Source of the DNA: Austropuccinia psidii
Lineage: Eukaryota; Basidiomycota; Pucciniomycetes; Pucciniales; Sphaerophragmiaceae
DNA: 64,000 bases
Direction of reading: 5' to 3'
NCBI GenBank assembly: GCA_023105745.1
Contig: JALGQZ010000013.1
Location: 2,949,501-3,013,500 of the forward strand
Shown one piece after another: positions 23,237-36,900 of the stretch (its first letter is position 1; every line of letters starts with the position of its first letter). The notes under the pieces were generated by a model that searched no databases, was not told where the DNA came from, and was given only the letters and a program-made list of their open reading frames with translations. The position numbers were made by a program, and so were the translations under genes.

Positions 23237-25296
23237 ATTATTTCGTAGGATGAGACCACAGTATTAGATAAATACACTATCCTCTTAATTAACAATAAGG
23301 TAGGAGGATTAAAAAACTTTAGTCTCTTCAGGAGTAATTTTAATTTCCCCATGAAATCTTTGAGTTTTTGTATCCCCCTCCTAAAAATGTAGGAATATTT
23401 TTCAGGAATATGAAAATTTATATTTGTTCCTTTTTAATAGACATTTTATTTTAAAATATTAGTGTTTATTTCCTTTAAGATTTATTGAAGTCCAAAAAAT
23501 TGAATATATTGAGACATAAAAGTTCTTCATTCTTCATAGGAAAAGTCTTTTGCAAAATCAAATGCTGTTAGAGAATGGGATATTTTATCTTAGTAGTGAT
23601 AAATTTGAATTAATAAAATTTAGAAAAGGAATATATATCTTGTTGATATCCATTTTTTAAAAAGTTGGTGGTACAAGACATCCATCTCTATTTGTGAATC
23701 TAGAAGCAGGCTATTTGGAAGTTCACAAAATAAGATTGAATAATAAATTTTTTTCTCCACTAGGAATATAAAAATGATATTATTGGCCTCATATTAAAAT
23801 ATTTCTATCATTTAATTCCTCCTTACATAGGCCATGTAAAAGTTTACTCAATTTATGATCCTTATGATATTTATCTTAATCATTCATCACAATGAGCTAT
23901 AAAAAAGCATTACTTTAAGAAGCTACCAAACCAGGATATATATTTATCAATTATTGATTTTGATTTCCACATAATAACTCAACTAAATATTTATGGACAT
24001 TTTTGTAAGTAATACTTGGTAAATTGACTGAGAATTTTTAAGAATGAGAATAAAAATTCAATTTACAGGATAGCATAAATGTTGAATACTTACCTTTTAC
24101 AAAAATTTCTGTTCTTATTGAATTTAGGAAATGTTTCTTTACATTTTGATGTGTTGGAACGACTATTTGTGTGATATTAATATGCAATATCTTCAAGCTA
24201 AGAATATACTGTTTTATATTGATATTTTAAATGAATAACTGGAAAAGGATTCATGGGGAGTCTATATTCCTCATTCAAAATGGGTATCTATATATAATTA
24301 CTCATAATTTGATAATTTTCTCTTTTCAATCAAAGTTTTTTATTCATAAGAGTTTGTAATATCACAAGTAGAATCTAATATTTGAATTAAATATGAACCA
24401 AATATCTGCTTAATATTTTCTGAAAAACTTAAAGAGCTTATGAATTAATATTATGTAATTTAAATTTATAAATAAAAATTAATCTGAGATTTCCAATATT
24501 GTAGTTTTAAGTCTTTATTAAGTTGTGGTTTTGAAAATGACTTTGGTTGAACTAATTATTATGGGATATATCATTTCAAGATGGTTAATAATCATCATTT
24601 CAGGAGATATAATGATTTCAGACAGTAAAATATCCTTTATGAAAAAATATTTTTTATTTTATCTTGGAATATTCATCATTTAAATACAATTCTCTTATAA
24701 TGTAAAAGAGCATAACTTGATAAAACAATAAATTTTGACATCATCATTCAAATCATTTTTAAAGGGTCAGTTTTTTGAAGAGTTTTTAAATCAAACTAAA
24801 TTAAGCTTAGAAAGAGATATTTTCCTGTATTTGGAAGGACAGAATCTGTTAGTAAATAGTGTCCAGTAAGATAACTCATAGTTTCATACTTACAACTTGA
24901 TTTATGGAAGCAACAAAAAGGAATTCATCATCTGAATCCAAGGGTTTTTATGAGCTCTTGTAGCTTGAAAAATGACCTTGAATATTATATTGAGTTATCA
25001 AAAGAAAACTTTCAGATTTAGTTGAAAATGATTTTGCATTAAAGTAAGTAAATTATTTGTAAGGATCTCCAATTTTATTGAAATTTAGTAGTGGAGTGAG
25101 TATTATTATCAATAAGAGATATGTTTTTGAAACTTCCTGCCAAATTATTTCCTCAAAAATTGCAAATTTTAATTAGGGACTACCACCTTCTTGCATAAAT
25201 GTAATCTGAGAGTTCCCAAGGTGTGATGATTCAGTGGAAATGGTATTAACTTTAAAATTCATAGATGCACACAAGGTCCATTAACAAAAATCAAAT
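23237..25296. other. Unassigned AT-rich DNA, about 2 kb
   Basis: No LTR ends, no long frame on either strand and no conserved protein motif that I can find. It lies beyond the presumed C-terminal end of the transposase relic and may hold decayed transposon sequence. Confidence 0.5.
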
Positions 25297-27751
25297 TCAG
25301 GAAAAGAATTTCTGGAAGATTTTCAAAAGATTAAGTGTTTTTGATTGAATTGAATCTGATTTTGGTGATAGTTGTTTGTTTTGGCCATACAGTGTTAAGC
25401 TCAAATATGGAAAATCTGATAATGATTTGAAGTAGTTTGATTTGGGGAGCTTTTCACCTATTCCATTAACAATATCTCTTAAGCTTATCTTTTGAAGCAA
25501 TTTTTGAAAGAATTTCTTGTCAAGATGTGCTGGAATTCTTCATGAAGATCCATTATCTATTAATAATAGCTATAACATCAACAGTCATTGTTTGGGAATG
25601 GTTTCAGTAAGGAAGGTCTCCCAAAATAGTGTAAAAAGATCCATGTTCTGCTAAAATTTCATTTTCTTTCGTCAGTTATGGTTGCTTGAAGCCATTGAGT
25701 AACTCCTGATTTCTGCTGATATTGATCATTTGGGGGAAAAGAGGTTATGTCAATATTATTCATATCTTTAATGGGTAACTTACAATTTGTGCAAAAGCAA
25801 CTTCCTGAGTGAGATGCTAAACCTCCAATTTCTTGGAGGGCTGGAATATTCCCATTTAATAAGAGAACAGAAGACTTAATGAGACATCCATTGTTGAATC
25901 TGGCTGTTAGAGTAAAGTGGACATCTATCCACAGCTCCTGGAATTCAGAAAAAAGAGGATTAAATAAGCTGTTCAATTTATCAGAGGTGGGCTCTTTGGG
26001 GGTTGGAGTGAACCCATAGACAAATAGGTCTTGATACTGAGATCTTTGTTCAGGAGGAATATTGAAGCAAATGAAAATAATAACACCTATTGAAATACTC
26101 ATGGAGCCAATATTTAATCCATAGGGGTTGGTCCAGTCAATATAAAAGCCAAAAACTGTCAGCCTGTGACTCAAAACCAGAGCACAAGCATAACAGCCAA
26201 ATACCATAGACCAATGGTAAAGCCAAGATACCCCACCAAAAAATGGAGCTGAGCCAAACCAGCTCAAAAAGTATCAAAAGAAAGAGAAAACTCACCTCTT
26301 TCCAAATATGCAAGTCCCATCACCATAGGACAAAGAATAACAAAGTTACTCCTGCTAAAAGTTGTTTCTGAGCATAAACATTAATTTTCACCTCTCATCT
26401 GAAATCCAGAGGAAGAGGATTAAGCCCAAAAATGGGTATTTAGAATGAAGCTACAAGTTGGGGCTATCCATTGGTACTAATCAAATTGAGCTAGCATCAG
26501 AATCACTGAAGTTATCACCAAAATAAGGTCAAATAAGGGGGAATAAAAAATTCATCTCTCATCTAACTTCTACAGTTTTAGTGTGAGATACATAACATGG
26601 GGGATTTATGGAAAGAGCACAATCAGGTATATATGATGGTGCCATTCATTCCCTCATATCTCATCTAGAATCAAATTTATGGGGAAAACAAACCCCATAC
26701 AGGCTTTAAGCAAATCATACATATATACAAGAAATCTTGTACATGGCATAGCTTTGCCATATTTAATGATAGCCATACCAAATTAGATACCATTGTGTAG
26801 AAAACATCCAGGGATCCAAAATGAGCCAACTATGAGCTTTATATCTCAAAAAATGACAAAGTATGGCATTTTAAGGTCAAAATATCACAATTAGACCAAT
26901 ACAGCCTTACTGTGGGATATTCTCCCATAATTATGATTATGAGGTGTCAAACAGACAAAGAAGCCTGTTTATACTTCAATACCTCATAGTTTGGTCAATA
27001 CTGGGGTCCTGTACAGCATTCTATGTGTCATATACATCAGAAGAGGGCTATGTGGTCCCCAGATGAATATTTTCACCCTGTATTGGTGAAAACTGCCCAG
27101 ATGTGGTTTCAAAACCACATCTGAGCCCAATAAAGGCTAAAAAGGCCTTGTGAAAGCCACAAGCCAGTACTTGGAAGTGAAAAATCTTCACTTCCTCCTT
27201 GTGGAAAGGCCTAGAATTTTCACCCAATTTTAGGATAAAAAGGGGCCTTTTCTCCACCAGAAAAGGTTTCCTCATCCTTCTCTTGAATTCCTACGTAGTA
27301 AATCTGTCAAAAACAGTTATACTCTTGGAAAATAATCAGGTACAATTATAATTTTGATTATTGTAACCCAACAGTTAAAGCTGCACCCAGGGCTTTCAAC
27401 AGCACTCATCACCACTATTACTCAATAGTAAATCCCTGAATATTCTTTTATTAACCTTTATTATAATTAACAAGGTTTTTATTACTATTTTCACCGTGTC
27501 ACAGTCATATTTAAAGCCTGTAAATAGTTATCAATGAGCTTCATCATATACTCAACCTGACAAAACCCAAGTCTCCAGGATTATCAGTGAACTTCAAGTT
27601 TTGATTATCTGCAAATTTTTTACAAACATGGACATCTGATATTTCAGAGAGAATTTATTATATTCCATAAATTGATTTCTGGGGTGAGCTCAGTGCATTT
27701 TAAAAGGTATTAATCATAAGCTTGTTTGAGATTAATTTTTTTGAATATTGG
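25297..27751 (-). pseudogene. Tnp2-type (CACTA/EnSpm) transposase relic, split by a solo LTR
   Basis: Reading leftwards from 27751 the translation gives a short decayed part with EISDVHVC, then, after the inserted LTR (26157-27562), DWTNPYG, FNIPPEQRSQYQ, TPTPKEPTSDKLN, the block ending WIDVHF, GNIPALQEIGGLASHSG and CFCTNCKLP. This series (DWFNPFG, PGPKEP, D.PA.R...GFASHS, C..C.L) is the signature of Tnp2 transposases in basidiomycetes. The best open stretch is 25659-26156; further left it continues through stops and frame changes (ILGDLPY near 25600). It is far too short and broken to act. The 202-codon frame that runs to 26267 borrows its first 37 codons from the LTR. The section 25297-25500 is only tentatively part of it. 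Confidence 0.75.
26157..27562 (+). repeat. Solo LTR of family C (1406 bp)
   Basis: Starts TGTCAGCCTGTGACTC and ends CAACCTGACA, matching the C1 LTRs (1438 bp) along its length with many differences. The flanks read AAAAC on the left and AAAC(C) on the right; with the shared terminal A this fits a 5-bp duplication AAAAC in the transposase relic. One A may have been lost or gained. Confidence 0.88.
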
Positions 27752-29920
27752 TGTACGGTTTGTCTATGAAACTTTTGATAATAGTAACAATATCAAGAGT
27801 ACTATGACTGTCCTCAGTAGAAAAATATAATATAACAAAATATTATAACCACAAATTAGATATAATTATTGAAATAATTATATTAAAAAAAATAAGTTTA
27901 ATTATTATTATATAATATAATAATAAAAAAATATTAATAATTATAATGAATTATAATTATTCTATTATTGTTATAGTCACTGACATTTATACCAATAAGA
28001 AGTGTAAATCTCTTAATGAGACAATTACACGTGGAAAATATGAATATTAACCACTTATAAATAATATAAATATTCTTCATAAAAAGAAATTATAACACAC
28101 ACTTTGCAGATATAATTATTATAGAAAAATTCTATAAAAAAAACTAATTATAGATAAGAAAATATAGAATCTTTTGAGAAAACTTACTTATAATATTTAC
28201 TTAATACAACAAGTCAAACAATAATAGTTATTATATTAAGTAATGATTATAAGTTAAAAAAACATTTAAAATCAATATTTTAAAAGATAAAACAGCTTTT
28301 TATGATAAAATCTATGATTAAAGAGTTTTTAAGAGGAATTTGTGGATTTTAGAAGATATTTTAAGGCAATAATTTTAAAAAATAAAATATATTATTGGTG
28401 ATTACAAAAATGATCTAATTTATATGATTTCAATTATTTAATTTACGATTTATAAAGAATAAAATACTTAAGAGATACTTTAAATAATAAGATTTTATAT
28501 ATAATCAAACCTTACCTGTTTAAAATGTCTAATATAAATGGATTGGATTGAATTGATGGACAAAAACAGTGATAAATAGACTATTTTTATATCTGCAGAG
28601 CACCTTTCATGATTCATAACAGACATAGAGGGCGTTCTCAGGTCAAAACTGAGAAACAATGCTTAAAAATAAAGCTCTTAACTGAAGGTAGCTTATTTCT
28701 AATTCCAATTGAAAGTTACTGGTGTTATTCTTAGCTCCAAGTAGCTTTAATCCTCATTCAAGTTAATTATTTCAAGTTTCAATAGAGAGGAAGTTTATTT
28801 ACCTTAAAGTGCATCACATGAACAACTTAAAAATAAAGTTTCAAGTAAAAATCTATTAAACTCTATTTTCAGTTGATTGGTAAAGAAATCTTAATTTTCT
28901 TTGAGTATAATGAAAAGAGTAATTTTCCAGGCTGATTACCAATAGGACCTGCTTATGAAAGATACTTAAAATTTGATGCATACACAGATAACATTGAATT
29001 TTAAGCTGTGTAAAATGTTCAAGCAAATCAATTAAGATTTAAATTTTTAATTAATTTTTGAAGTTATTGCTATTTTTCCATGTGAAATAGCAATACACAC
29101 TAAACCTTAACTTTTGATAAGGTTTTGATACTTGTAACTTCAAAGGTTTAAGCTTATTTAAGCTTTGAAAGATCTCAAAACTTGAATTTAAAGCTTGAAT
29201 ATTGGGATTTACCCTTTGGCAGCTTGAAATTCCTGTCCAAATTGGGATAAAGCCAGTTTAAACTTTAAGGTTGGATCAAAGTATAATCTTAAAGTTTAAA
29301 TAAGGTTGAAAATCCTCCAATACAGGTGGAAAACCTTAATTTAATCCTTGCAGATCCAAAAAGTTGGATACCTCAGCTCTGTTTGGTCTCTTTCCTTTGT
29401 CCCACCTTTTTGTGTGGAGTTTCCCCTTTTATTTCTTTAAAGCCATACTATGGCCTTGAATACTTTTAAATTGAGCCCACGCAGGATTTACATCATGTAT
29501 GGCAAATCCTTAGCCAATTCAGTAAATATACACAACACCTCAATTTTAACTAAAATTTTGGTAAGCTTGCATACACCTTATTCAACTTTAAATTTAAGCT
29601 TATTTAAGGTTAAATTTAACAATTTTAAAAAAATGTTAAAAAAGTTACATTAGTACTTTGAAATTCTAAAATCTGCCAATAACTTAAGAAATAAGCATTT
29701 TTGGGTATAGCACCCTATGGGTGTACCCTAGGTTATTGTTGGTGTAGAATCCAAAAATGACATAATAATTATAACATTGTTTATCCAAACAAAATTTATA
29801 CACATTTTTTGTTATTTTTTATTTTAATTTAAGCTGAAAAGTCTGTTCAAGACTAAAGCAGATGTATATACAGTTATTTGTGGCCTTATGGGTATGTCAT
29901 ATATACCTCATAGGGTCACA
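27752..29920 (-). repeat. 3' LTR of D1 (2169 bp)
   Basis: On the plus strand it runs from TGTACGGTTTGTCTATG to CATAGGGTCACA. The first 80 bases align with the ends of family B LTRs, so families B and D are related. The rest is distinct. Very AT-rich between 27830 and 28510. Confidence 0.8.
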
Positions 29921-30057
29921 TTCCCTACCACCAAAAAGAACTGTAACAAAATTTGTTTTAGTAGTATACCCCCAAGTTAATTTGGGGGGGGGTATAATCC
30001 ACTGTCCAACCTCTCTAATTATACTTTTAAGTATGTAAAGCACAAAATTCAGATGTT

Positions 30058-31460
30058 TTATTGAGGAATTGGTCTTCTCTCATGTCTCAATCTTCTGAGA
30101 AACCTTTGTGAATCAGGTTTTTTTTTTCTACAATCCATTCATCTTCATGTTGTGGATTTTTGTATCTGACTAAGTATTATATTTCATCTTTTCCCCTAAG
30201 TCTTCTTTCCTTCAAGACTTTTAGTACTTTTTTCTCTTCACTTTGATCAAGTGGAGGTACTTCTAAGGGTGTTTCACTTCTTAAAGTAAATAATTCCTTA
30301 TCACTTGAGCTGTAATGCTTTACTAGACTAACAGGAAAAGTTGGATGTTTGTTTTCCAATTCCCCTGAAAGTTCTACCTGTACTGCATTTGTCCCATGAA
30401 GGGCTTTAATAATAAATGGTCCCGAAAAGGAATATTTTAATTTCTTTGGAACTTTAATATTATTAAACTACAAGGTTGAAGCTAGTATTAAGTCCCCTAA
30501 TTTGAATTCTGGGTTTTTATGACTTTTATCCCATTTATGTTTAGCATATTCAAACGCATCATTCATGCTTCGTCTTGCATGATGCCTCACTTTATCAAGA
30601 AATAATTTAAAGCTTGAAGAAGTTGAATGAATATCAAATAAATCTTTCTTAAAAGTATCAACTGGAAGTTTAGGGTTCCATCCTTTTTGCAACATTGCAG
30701 GAGTCTTGCCTGCTGAAGCATGGATAGAAGTCTTATAGGCTAATTCCAATGCTGGTATAAGAATACACCAATCATGTATAAAGCCATCAGAATATTTAAG
30801 CTCCAGGCCACAAGCACAAAATCTTCTGATCATGTCCCCAAGGGTTTGAATTATTCTCTCTGCTAATGCATCTGTTTGTGGATGGTATTCTGTTGAGAAT
30901 GTTAGTTTTCTACCCAAAAGCATATTTAAATTAGTCAATAAGGCTGACGTAAATTTCGTGTCTCTATCACTAATGATATTTTCAAAGAGACCAGTATGGG
31001 ATATGACTCTGTTCCAAATCAAAAGAGCTGTATCCATAGTTGTGTCATCTTTATGAAATGGTAAAAAGATTGGGGTTTTGCTATATCTGTCAACAATGAC
31101 AAGACATGCATTGTAGCGTTTATCACATCCAGATGGTAAGGCAGTTATCCAATCCACTTGAACCACTTCCCATGGGGTACTTGGTTCTTGGATATGAATC
31201 ATTAATCCAAACCTCTTACCAGTAGCTTTATTGGCTTTCTGGAATCCATCACGACTATGACAGTACTCAATGAAATCTTTTCTCCAAGATTGCTACCAGG
31301 CACATATCTTAATTCTTTCCATTGTTCTGTCTTCAGACAAATGTCCATAATAAATGTTATCATGGCATTCCAGTAGTATAGTGTTGATCAACATTCTACC
31401 ACATAAGACCATTACACATGTTTGTTTAGACCTATGATATAAGATTCCATCAAACAAATT
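30058..31460 (-). pseudogene. Integrase end of D1 pol, broken
   Basis: Pieces in order: the HHCC finger region (31293 to about 31460, with LFDGILYHR and [16 protein letters not shown]), the integrase core (30468-31202), and the chromodomain-like tail (about 30058-30359). The core keeps the catalytic series QVDWITALP, SDRDTKF and LAERI. Stops and frame changes lie near 31290, 31205, 30467, 30360 and 30176. Everything upstream of the zinc finger has been deleted. A dead remnant. Confidence 0.88.
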
Positions 31461-31474
31461 GTAAGATGTGTTTA

Positions 31475-32104
31475 TGAAGCTGTTGATAATATTACTATTA
31501 ATCAACAGTACCCTGACTGCTCTTATTAAATATAATAATAAAATCTATTATAAACACAATTAAAGAATTAAAGAATCATTTTATTTACATGTTATACACT
31601 ACTAGTGATTATAACAGTAAGTAGTGATTGTCTAAAAGAATCAATTTCAAGAAGAATTTGATTGATTTCTGAAAGAATAAAATACTTAAGAAAAGTTTTA
31701 GCTAATACTTACTTGTTGGTACTAAAGGTATATTTGAATAATGTGATGATTTGGAAAAAGCAGTGAGAGGAGGGCTCTTTTAAGTCTAAGAAAGCTCACA
31801 AAGGCATGCCAGGGAGGAAAATGAAAAACAAGTGAGTGGGAAAACAATAAACCTTTTTTGGATAATTGATTGCATCATCTGTTGTCATGTAAGATTCTCA
31901 TAATTACTTAATTGAGGCTTTTATGTGACTACCAACCCATTTATGGTTAAGAATAAAAGGAGTAACAACTGTAAATCTTCTTTAATTCCAAAATAATCAT
32001 TAATTTCTCAAAGTTATCAATATTATTGAAAATTTCATCACAGGATATATTTTCTGTAAATTTTTAAAGGTTCTGTGTTTCATGTGGAATCTTCAAAAAT
32101 GGAC
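31475..32104 (-). repeat. D2 3' LTR, left segment
   Basis: Starting with TGTTGATAATATTAC it aligns with the D1 LTR from about its 30th base (TTTTGATAATAGTAAC at 27773) and again near 31666-31720 with 28450-28520. The first 25 or so bases of the LTR are missing, lost in the junction with D1. It is cut at 32104 by A2; the last five bases TGGAC are that target duplication. Confidence 0.65.
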
Positions 32105-33922
32105 TGTAAGGTGTGGATATGAAACTTTGATTAAAAATCTAGTACTTTTCCTGTCCTCAAAATTTGTATAAGGTAAAATTCAGTTAAAAATAGTATGAAA
32201 TATTATTTTTAAGAGAAAGCACGCCAAATTTTATTGTTTATAACTTTATTAGTATAAAACAATAATATAAAAATTTATTGTTTTACCAACAATAAAGATT
32301 TATCCAAAAAATACTCTACAAGAGATATTTTAAGGCTACAAAAGAAATTTCTTCAAGAGCAATTTCAATTGGAATTAATTGAACAAAGAACTGCAAGCAA
32401 TTAATTAAAGAACAAAGTCTTTAAAAAGAATATTAAAGAGAAAACACGCCCAAAAGTGACCAGAGTGAATTTGGAAACAAAGTGACAAAGTTTACAGTGA
32501 TGAAAGATGCTTTAATTCACTTTTGGGGTGGTTCAGGGGTAAAAATGATTATAATGATTTTTTCACGTGGTTAAAAGGATTAAAATGATTAAAAAGTGGT
32601 GGTTGGAATCTTTGATTGATTGGTTTAACAGTTTTAAACTAATTAATAAAAGGAAAAGATTCTAACATGAAGAGAAAAGTGGGGCAAAGAAGACATTCTT
32701 TTATAGCCATCAATTCTCTTACTCCGAAAGTAAAATTTACTCTTGTCAGTCGTGAAAAACGGTCTGACAACAGAAAAGCCAATTATGGCATCATTGAACC
32801 CTGGTTTAGGCCAAAAAGGGCTGGTTTAAGCCATTTTTAGCCATTTTTAGCCATTTTAGACCCTTAAATCAGCCATTACTATAGCAATACCAGGCCTAGA
32901 GCCTTCAAAACACGTCAGAATGTGTGTCAGAGGCGTAGAAACCAGTTAAAACTGTTTTTATTATGATTGTTTTATCTTAAGGGTAGTTTTACCCTCTTGG
33001 CAACAGCTAAAACTACCCCAGTTGGTATCAAAACCTCATCATCAATTGAGTCCACAGACCCTGTAACTCAATTCCAGGCAAAAAGTGATGAACTTTTGCG
33101 TGAATTTTGACATCCCACGCCTGTCAGCAAGGATTATGGGGGTCTAGCTCCCCCTTAGAGCTGGAGTTCCTTTCCCCCCCCCCCAAATTTAATCTTTACA
33201 ATTTATTTTTCCTTTAATTCCTCATCATGTATTATACTTGTACTTTACATATGTAATTCAATTCAATTGTTCAGTACAATACAGTAATAATTGACACCTC
33301 ATATGTAAATCAAAGTTCACTTATGTAATACACGCGCACATTTTGACATTTCAATTGAATTCAATTGAAAATACTTCAATTCCTCATAACTTCTAAACTA
33401 AACACAACACCTCAATTTTAACATAAACATTGATGGTTAACACCACATGTGGTGTGAATTAAATTAAGGTTTTGAGGATTTTCAACTTTTGTATTGAAAA
33501 TACTAAAAACTTAATTTAAGCTTATTTAGAGTTGAGTTACAAGAATTTCACTCAGAGGTGACCCCACCTGATTTTTTATGAGGAATCCAATGGTGAAATA
33601 AATTTTATATGTTTATTTATTGGATAAAAAGTTATGATAAATTTTATTTAACTTTTTTCCAAATTTATTTATTTTTTCACAATTTTGTTAAAATTTCATT
33701 TTTACTTAATTTTTTCAAGTATAAATGTATTTTTATATTTACAAAATTTAATGTATTTTTTATTTTTAAATTATAATTAATTTTTTATTTTTAATATAAT
33801 TTTATATTTATATTTTGATTTTTATTTTAATAATATAAATAAATTTATTTTATTTATATTAATATGTTATTTTTTATATTTGTGGTCTTTTGGGTATATG
33901 AAATTACCTCTAAGGCTCACAT
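32105..33922 (-). repeat. 3' LTR of A2 (1818 bp)
   Basis: TGTAAGGTGTGG to GGCTCACA on the plus strand. Lacks about 19 bp near 32560 that the 5' LTR and A1 have, the loss lying between two copies of AATGATTATA. Followed by the polypurine tract (33923-33940, reverse of TTTTTTAGGGGGAGGGAA). Confidence 0.95.
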
Positions 33923-33944
33923 TCCCTCCCCCTAAAAAAGAATA

Positions 33945-36900
33945 TTACTTTGTAATATTGGTGTTTCTAGTGTGTCTGAATCTCCTCAGGAGTTTGGTAG
34001 CTTCTGGTATATTTTTTTCTTCTAACCATTCATCTTCACAAGTTGGGTCACTGTACCTAACAAGGTATTCCCTTACTTTCTTGGTTCTTAATTTCCTTTC
34101 TTTAAGAACTTTGGTTATTTTCTTAGTACCAGATGTCTCAATAGGAGGTATAACTTGGGGAACCTTATTCCTCAAGGGAAATTTCTCAGCATCACTAGAT
34201 TTATATGGTTTTATCAAGCTCACTGGAAATGTAGGGTGCTTATTGCTAAGTTCTTCAGATAACTCTACTTCAACAGCATTCTCTCCATGGAGGGCCTTAA
34301 TCACAAAAGGTCCTGCAAAGGAGTCTTTCAACTTTTTACATCCTTTGATGTTATTGAAGTTAGTGGTGGATACAAGAACTAGGTCACCCACTTTGAAATC
34401 TGGAGTTGCATGAGATTTATCCCATTTGTCTTTAGCATATGCAAAAGAGTCCTCCATGCATTTTACTGCATGCTTTCTAGCTTTGTCTAGCATTCAAATT
34501 TGAAGCTAGCAGCTGTGGGATGTATTTCAATTAAGTCTTTCCTCAAGGAGTCTTGGGGTAACTTGGGGTTCCATCCTTTTTCTAGAATAGCAGGAGTCTG
34601 ATTGGTACTAGCATGGATTGATGTTTTATATGCTAATTCTAGTGCTGGTAACAGAGTACACCAATCATGGGTAAATCCATCACAATCTTTGAATTCAAGG
34701 CCATATGCACAAAATCTTCTCACCATGTCCTCTAAGGTTTGGATCATTCTTTCAGCCAGGCCATCAGTTTGTGGGTGGTAGGCTGTAGAGAAAGACAGTT
34801 TAGTGCCAAATAATTGGTGAAGATTTGTCCATAGTGCTGAAGTGAATTTGGGATCTCTATCGCTGATGATATTTGTAAATATCCCAGTCCATGACACTAC
34901 TCTATTCCATATCAGAAGAGCTGTATCCATGGCTGTATCATCTTTGTGACATGGTAAAAAGATTGGAGTTTTACTGAATCTGTCCACAATTACTAGGCAA
35001 GCATTATAGCTCCTGTCACCTCCTGGTGGTAGGCCAGTTACCCAATCCATATGGACAATTTCCCAAGGTCTGTTTGGTTCTTGGATTTTCATCATATTTC
35101 CAAGTCTTTTGCCAGTGGATTTATTTGCCTTTTGGCATCTGTCACAGGTTTTGCAATACTCTGAAACATCTTTCTGCCACATTGGCCACCATATGCAGGT
35201 CTTTACTTTCTCTCTTGTTCTGTCTTCAGACAGATGTCCTGAAAAGGGACTATCATGGCATTCTTTCAGTACAAGATTGATTAATGACCTGTCTACAACT
35301 GTCATGACACATGTGTGCTTGGTTCTGTGGTAAATTATACCATCCAGTAGGTGAAATCTCCCTTCATTATAAGATTTTCTGCATACTTCATCCAAGGCAT
35401 GTATTAGAGAGTTGTCTTTACAGTCTTTGTTAAGTAATTGGCATAAGATGCTACAATTCTTATCTTGAGTGTAGCTATTTCTGACTTCTTCAAAGAAGGT
35501 GGTGTTCAAGTCTGTAACACTTATTCCTTCTATTGGAATTTGTGGTGAAGCTTCTTCTGGAACATAAGCAGGATTATCAATGTTATTTGGTAATGGCCAT
35601 CTGCTTAGTCCATCTGCATTCTTATGAATATTCCCATCCTTATGAACAATAGTCATATTGCCTCTGTATTCTTGTATGGCTATTTGCCATCTGAGCATGT
35701 GTCTGTTGGGTGTTTTCATGTTCAAAAGTGAGTTCACAGCTGTACAATCTGTTATTACTTCAAAAACACATCCCTCTAAGAAATAGTTCAATTTCTCTAA
35801 GGCCCAGACAAGGCATAGACATTCCATTTGACTTGCTCCATATCTGGCTTCAGTTGGTTTGATTTGCCTGGATATGAAACATATTGGTCCTTCTACAGGT
35901 TTGTCATTTATGATCTGAACTTGGTGAAGTGCAGCACCTAGTCCATCCCCTGATGCATCAATATACAGTTTGAAAGGAAATTTAAAGTCTGGCATCAGTA
36001 AGAGTGGAGCAGTGGTCAATGCTTCTCTTAGAGACTCAAAAGCTTTGACTCTGTCAACAGTCATCTCAAATACTGTGTCTTTGTCACACAACTTATAAAG
36101 TGGTCTTGCTATGGATGCAAAGTCTTTAATGTGTTGCCTGTAATATCCTGCAAAACCTAAGAATGACTGAATTTCCTTCTTATTCTGAGGCATGGGTTTT
36201 AACAATACTGCTGCAACTTTGTTTTTATCAATTCCAAGGGACAAACCAGATACAACATGTCCTAGTGCCTTAAGTTCTTTAAATCCAAAATGACATTTCT
36301 TCAAGGAGATTTTCATGTTTACTGATTGGATTTTTGTCAAAACTCTTGATAATCTGTACATGTGCTCCTCCCAATTCTTTGAACAGATAATAATGTCATC
36401 AATGTAAATGATTAACCATCCCTCTGAGAGTTCTTCAGGGAAGATTTCATTCATCATTCTTTGGAAGTGTGAAGGTGCATTTTTGATACCAAAGGGCATC
36501 CTTAAGTATTCATACACTCCAAAATGAACAATAATTCTCAAGTATTTTCTTGCTCTTGGTGTTACCACATTTTGATGGAATCCTTTAAGGGCATCCATAG
36601 TGGTTATATACACTGCTTGAGATATTTGAGTAAGGGCAATTTGGATTTTTGGTATTGGGTATCTGTCTGGAACAGTGTAAGTGTTCAGAGCTCTAAAGTC
36701 CCCAACCATTCTGGATTTTCCATTATGCCAGGCCACTATGACTGGTGTAGTTATTTCTACTTCCTCATTGTGGCCTACTTTTCTTATTACACCAAGGTCT
36801 AGAAGTTCTTTGATATGAATTTCTAGAGCTTCTCTTGATTTTGGACTTGCTGGATAAGCAGGTCTTCTTAAGAGTGGTGGATAAGGTCTCTCAATGTTAA

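Larger units (their letters stand above)
27752..31474 (-). mobile_element. Truncated Ty3/gypsy element D1 (family D)
   Basis: A 3' LTR (27752-29920), polypurine tract (29921-29937) and the integrase end of pol are present. The rest of pol, Gag, leader and 5' LTR are missing: around 31460-31475 the integrase frame passes directly into the D2 LTR. It is inserted to the right of, or within, the transposase relic. Confidence 0.8.

Noticed and set aside
25659..26267. A single 202-codon gene including the first 37 codons up to 26267
   Set aside because: Codons right of 26156 are inside the family C solo LTR (same bases as in C1), so the N-terminal part is a chance extension of the transposase relic.
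29450..29653. A 67-codon frame in the D1 LTR
   Set aside because: No support from the D2 LTR and no similarity to any protein family that I recognise.
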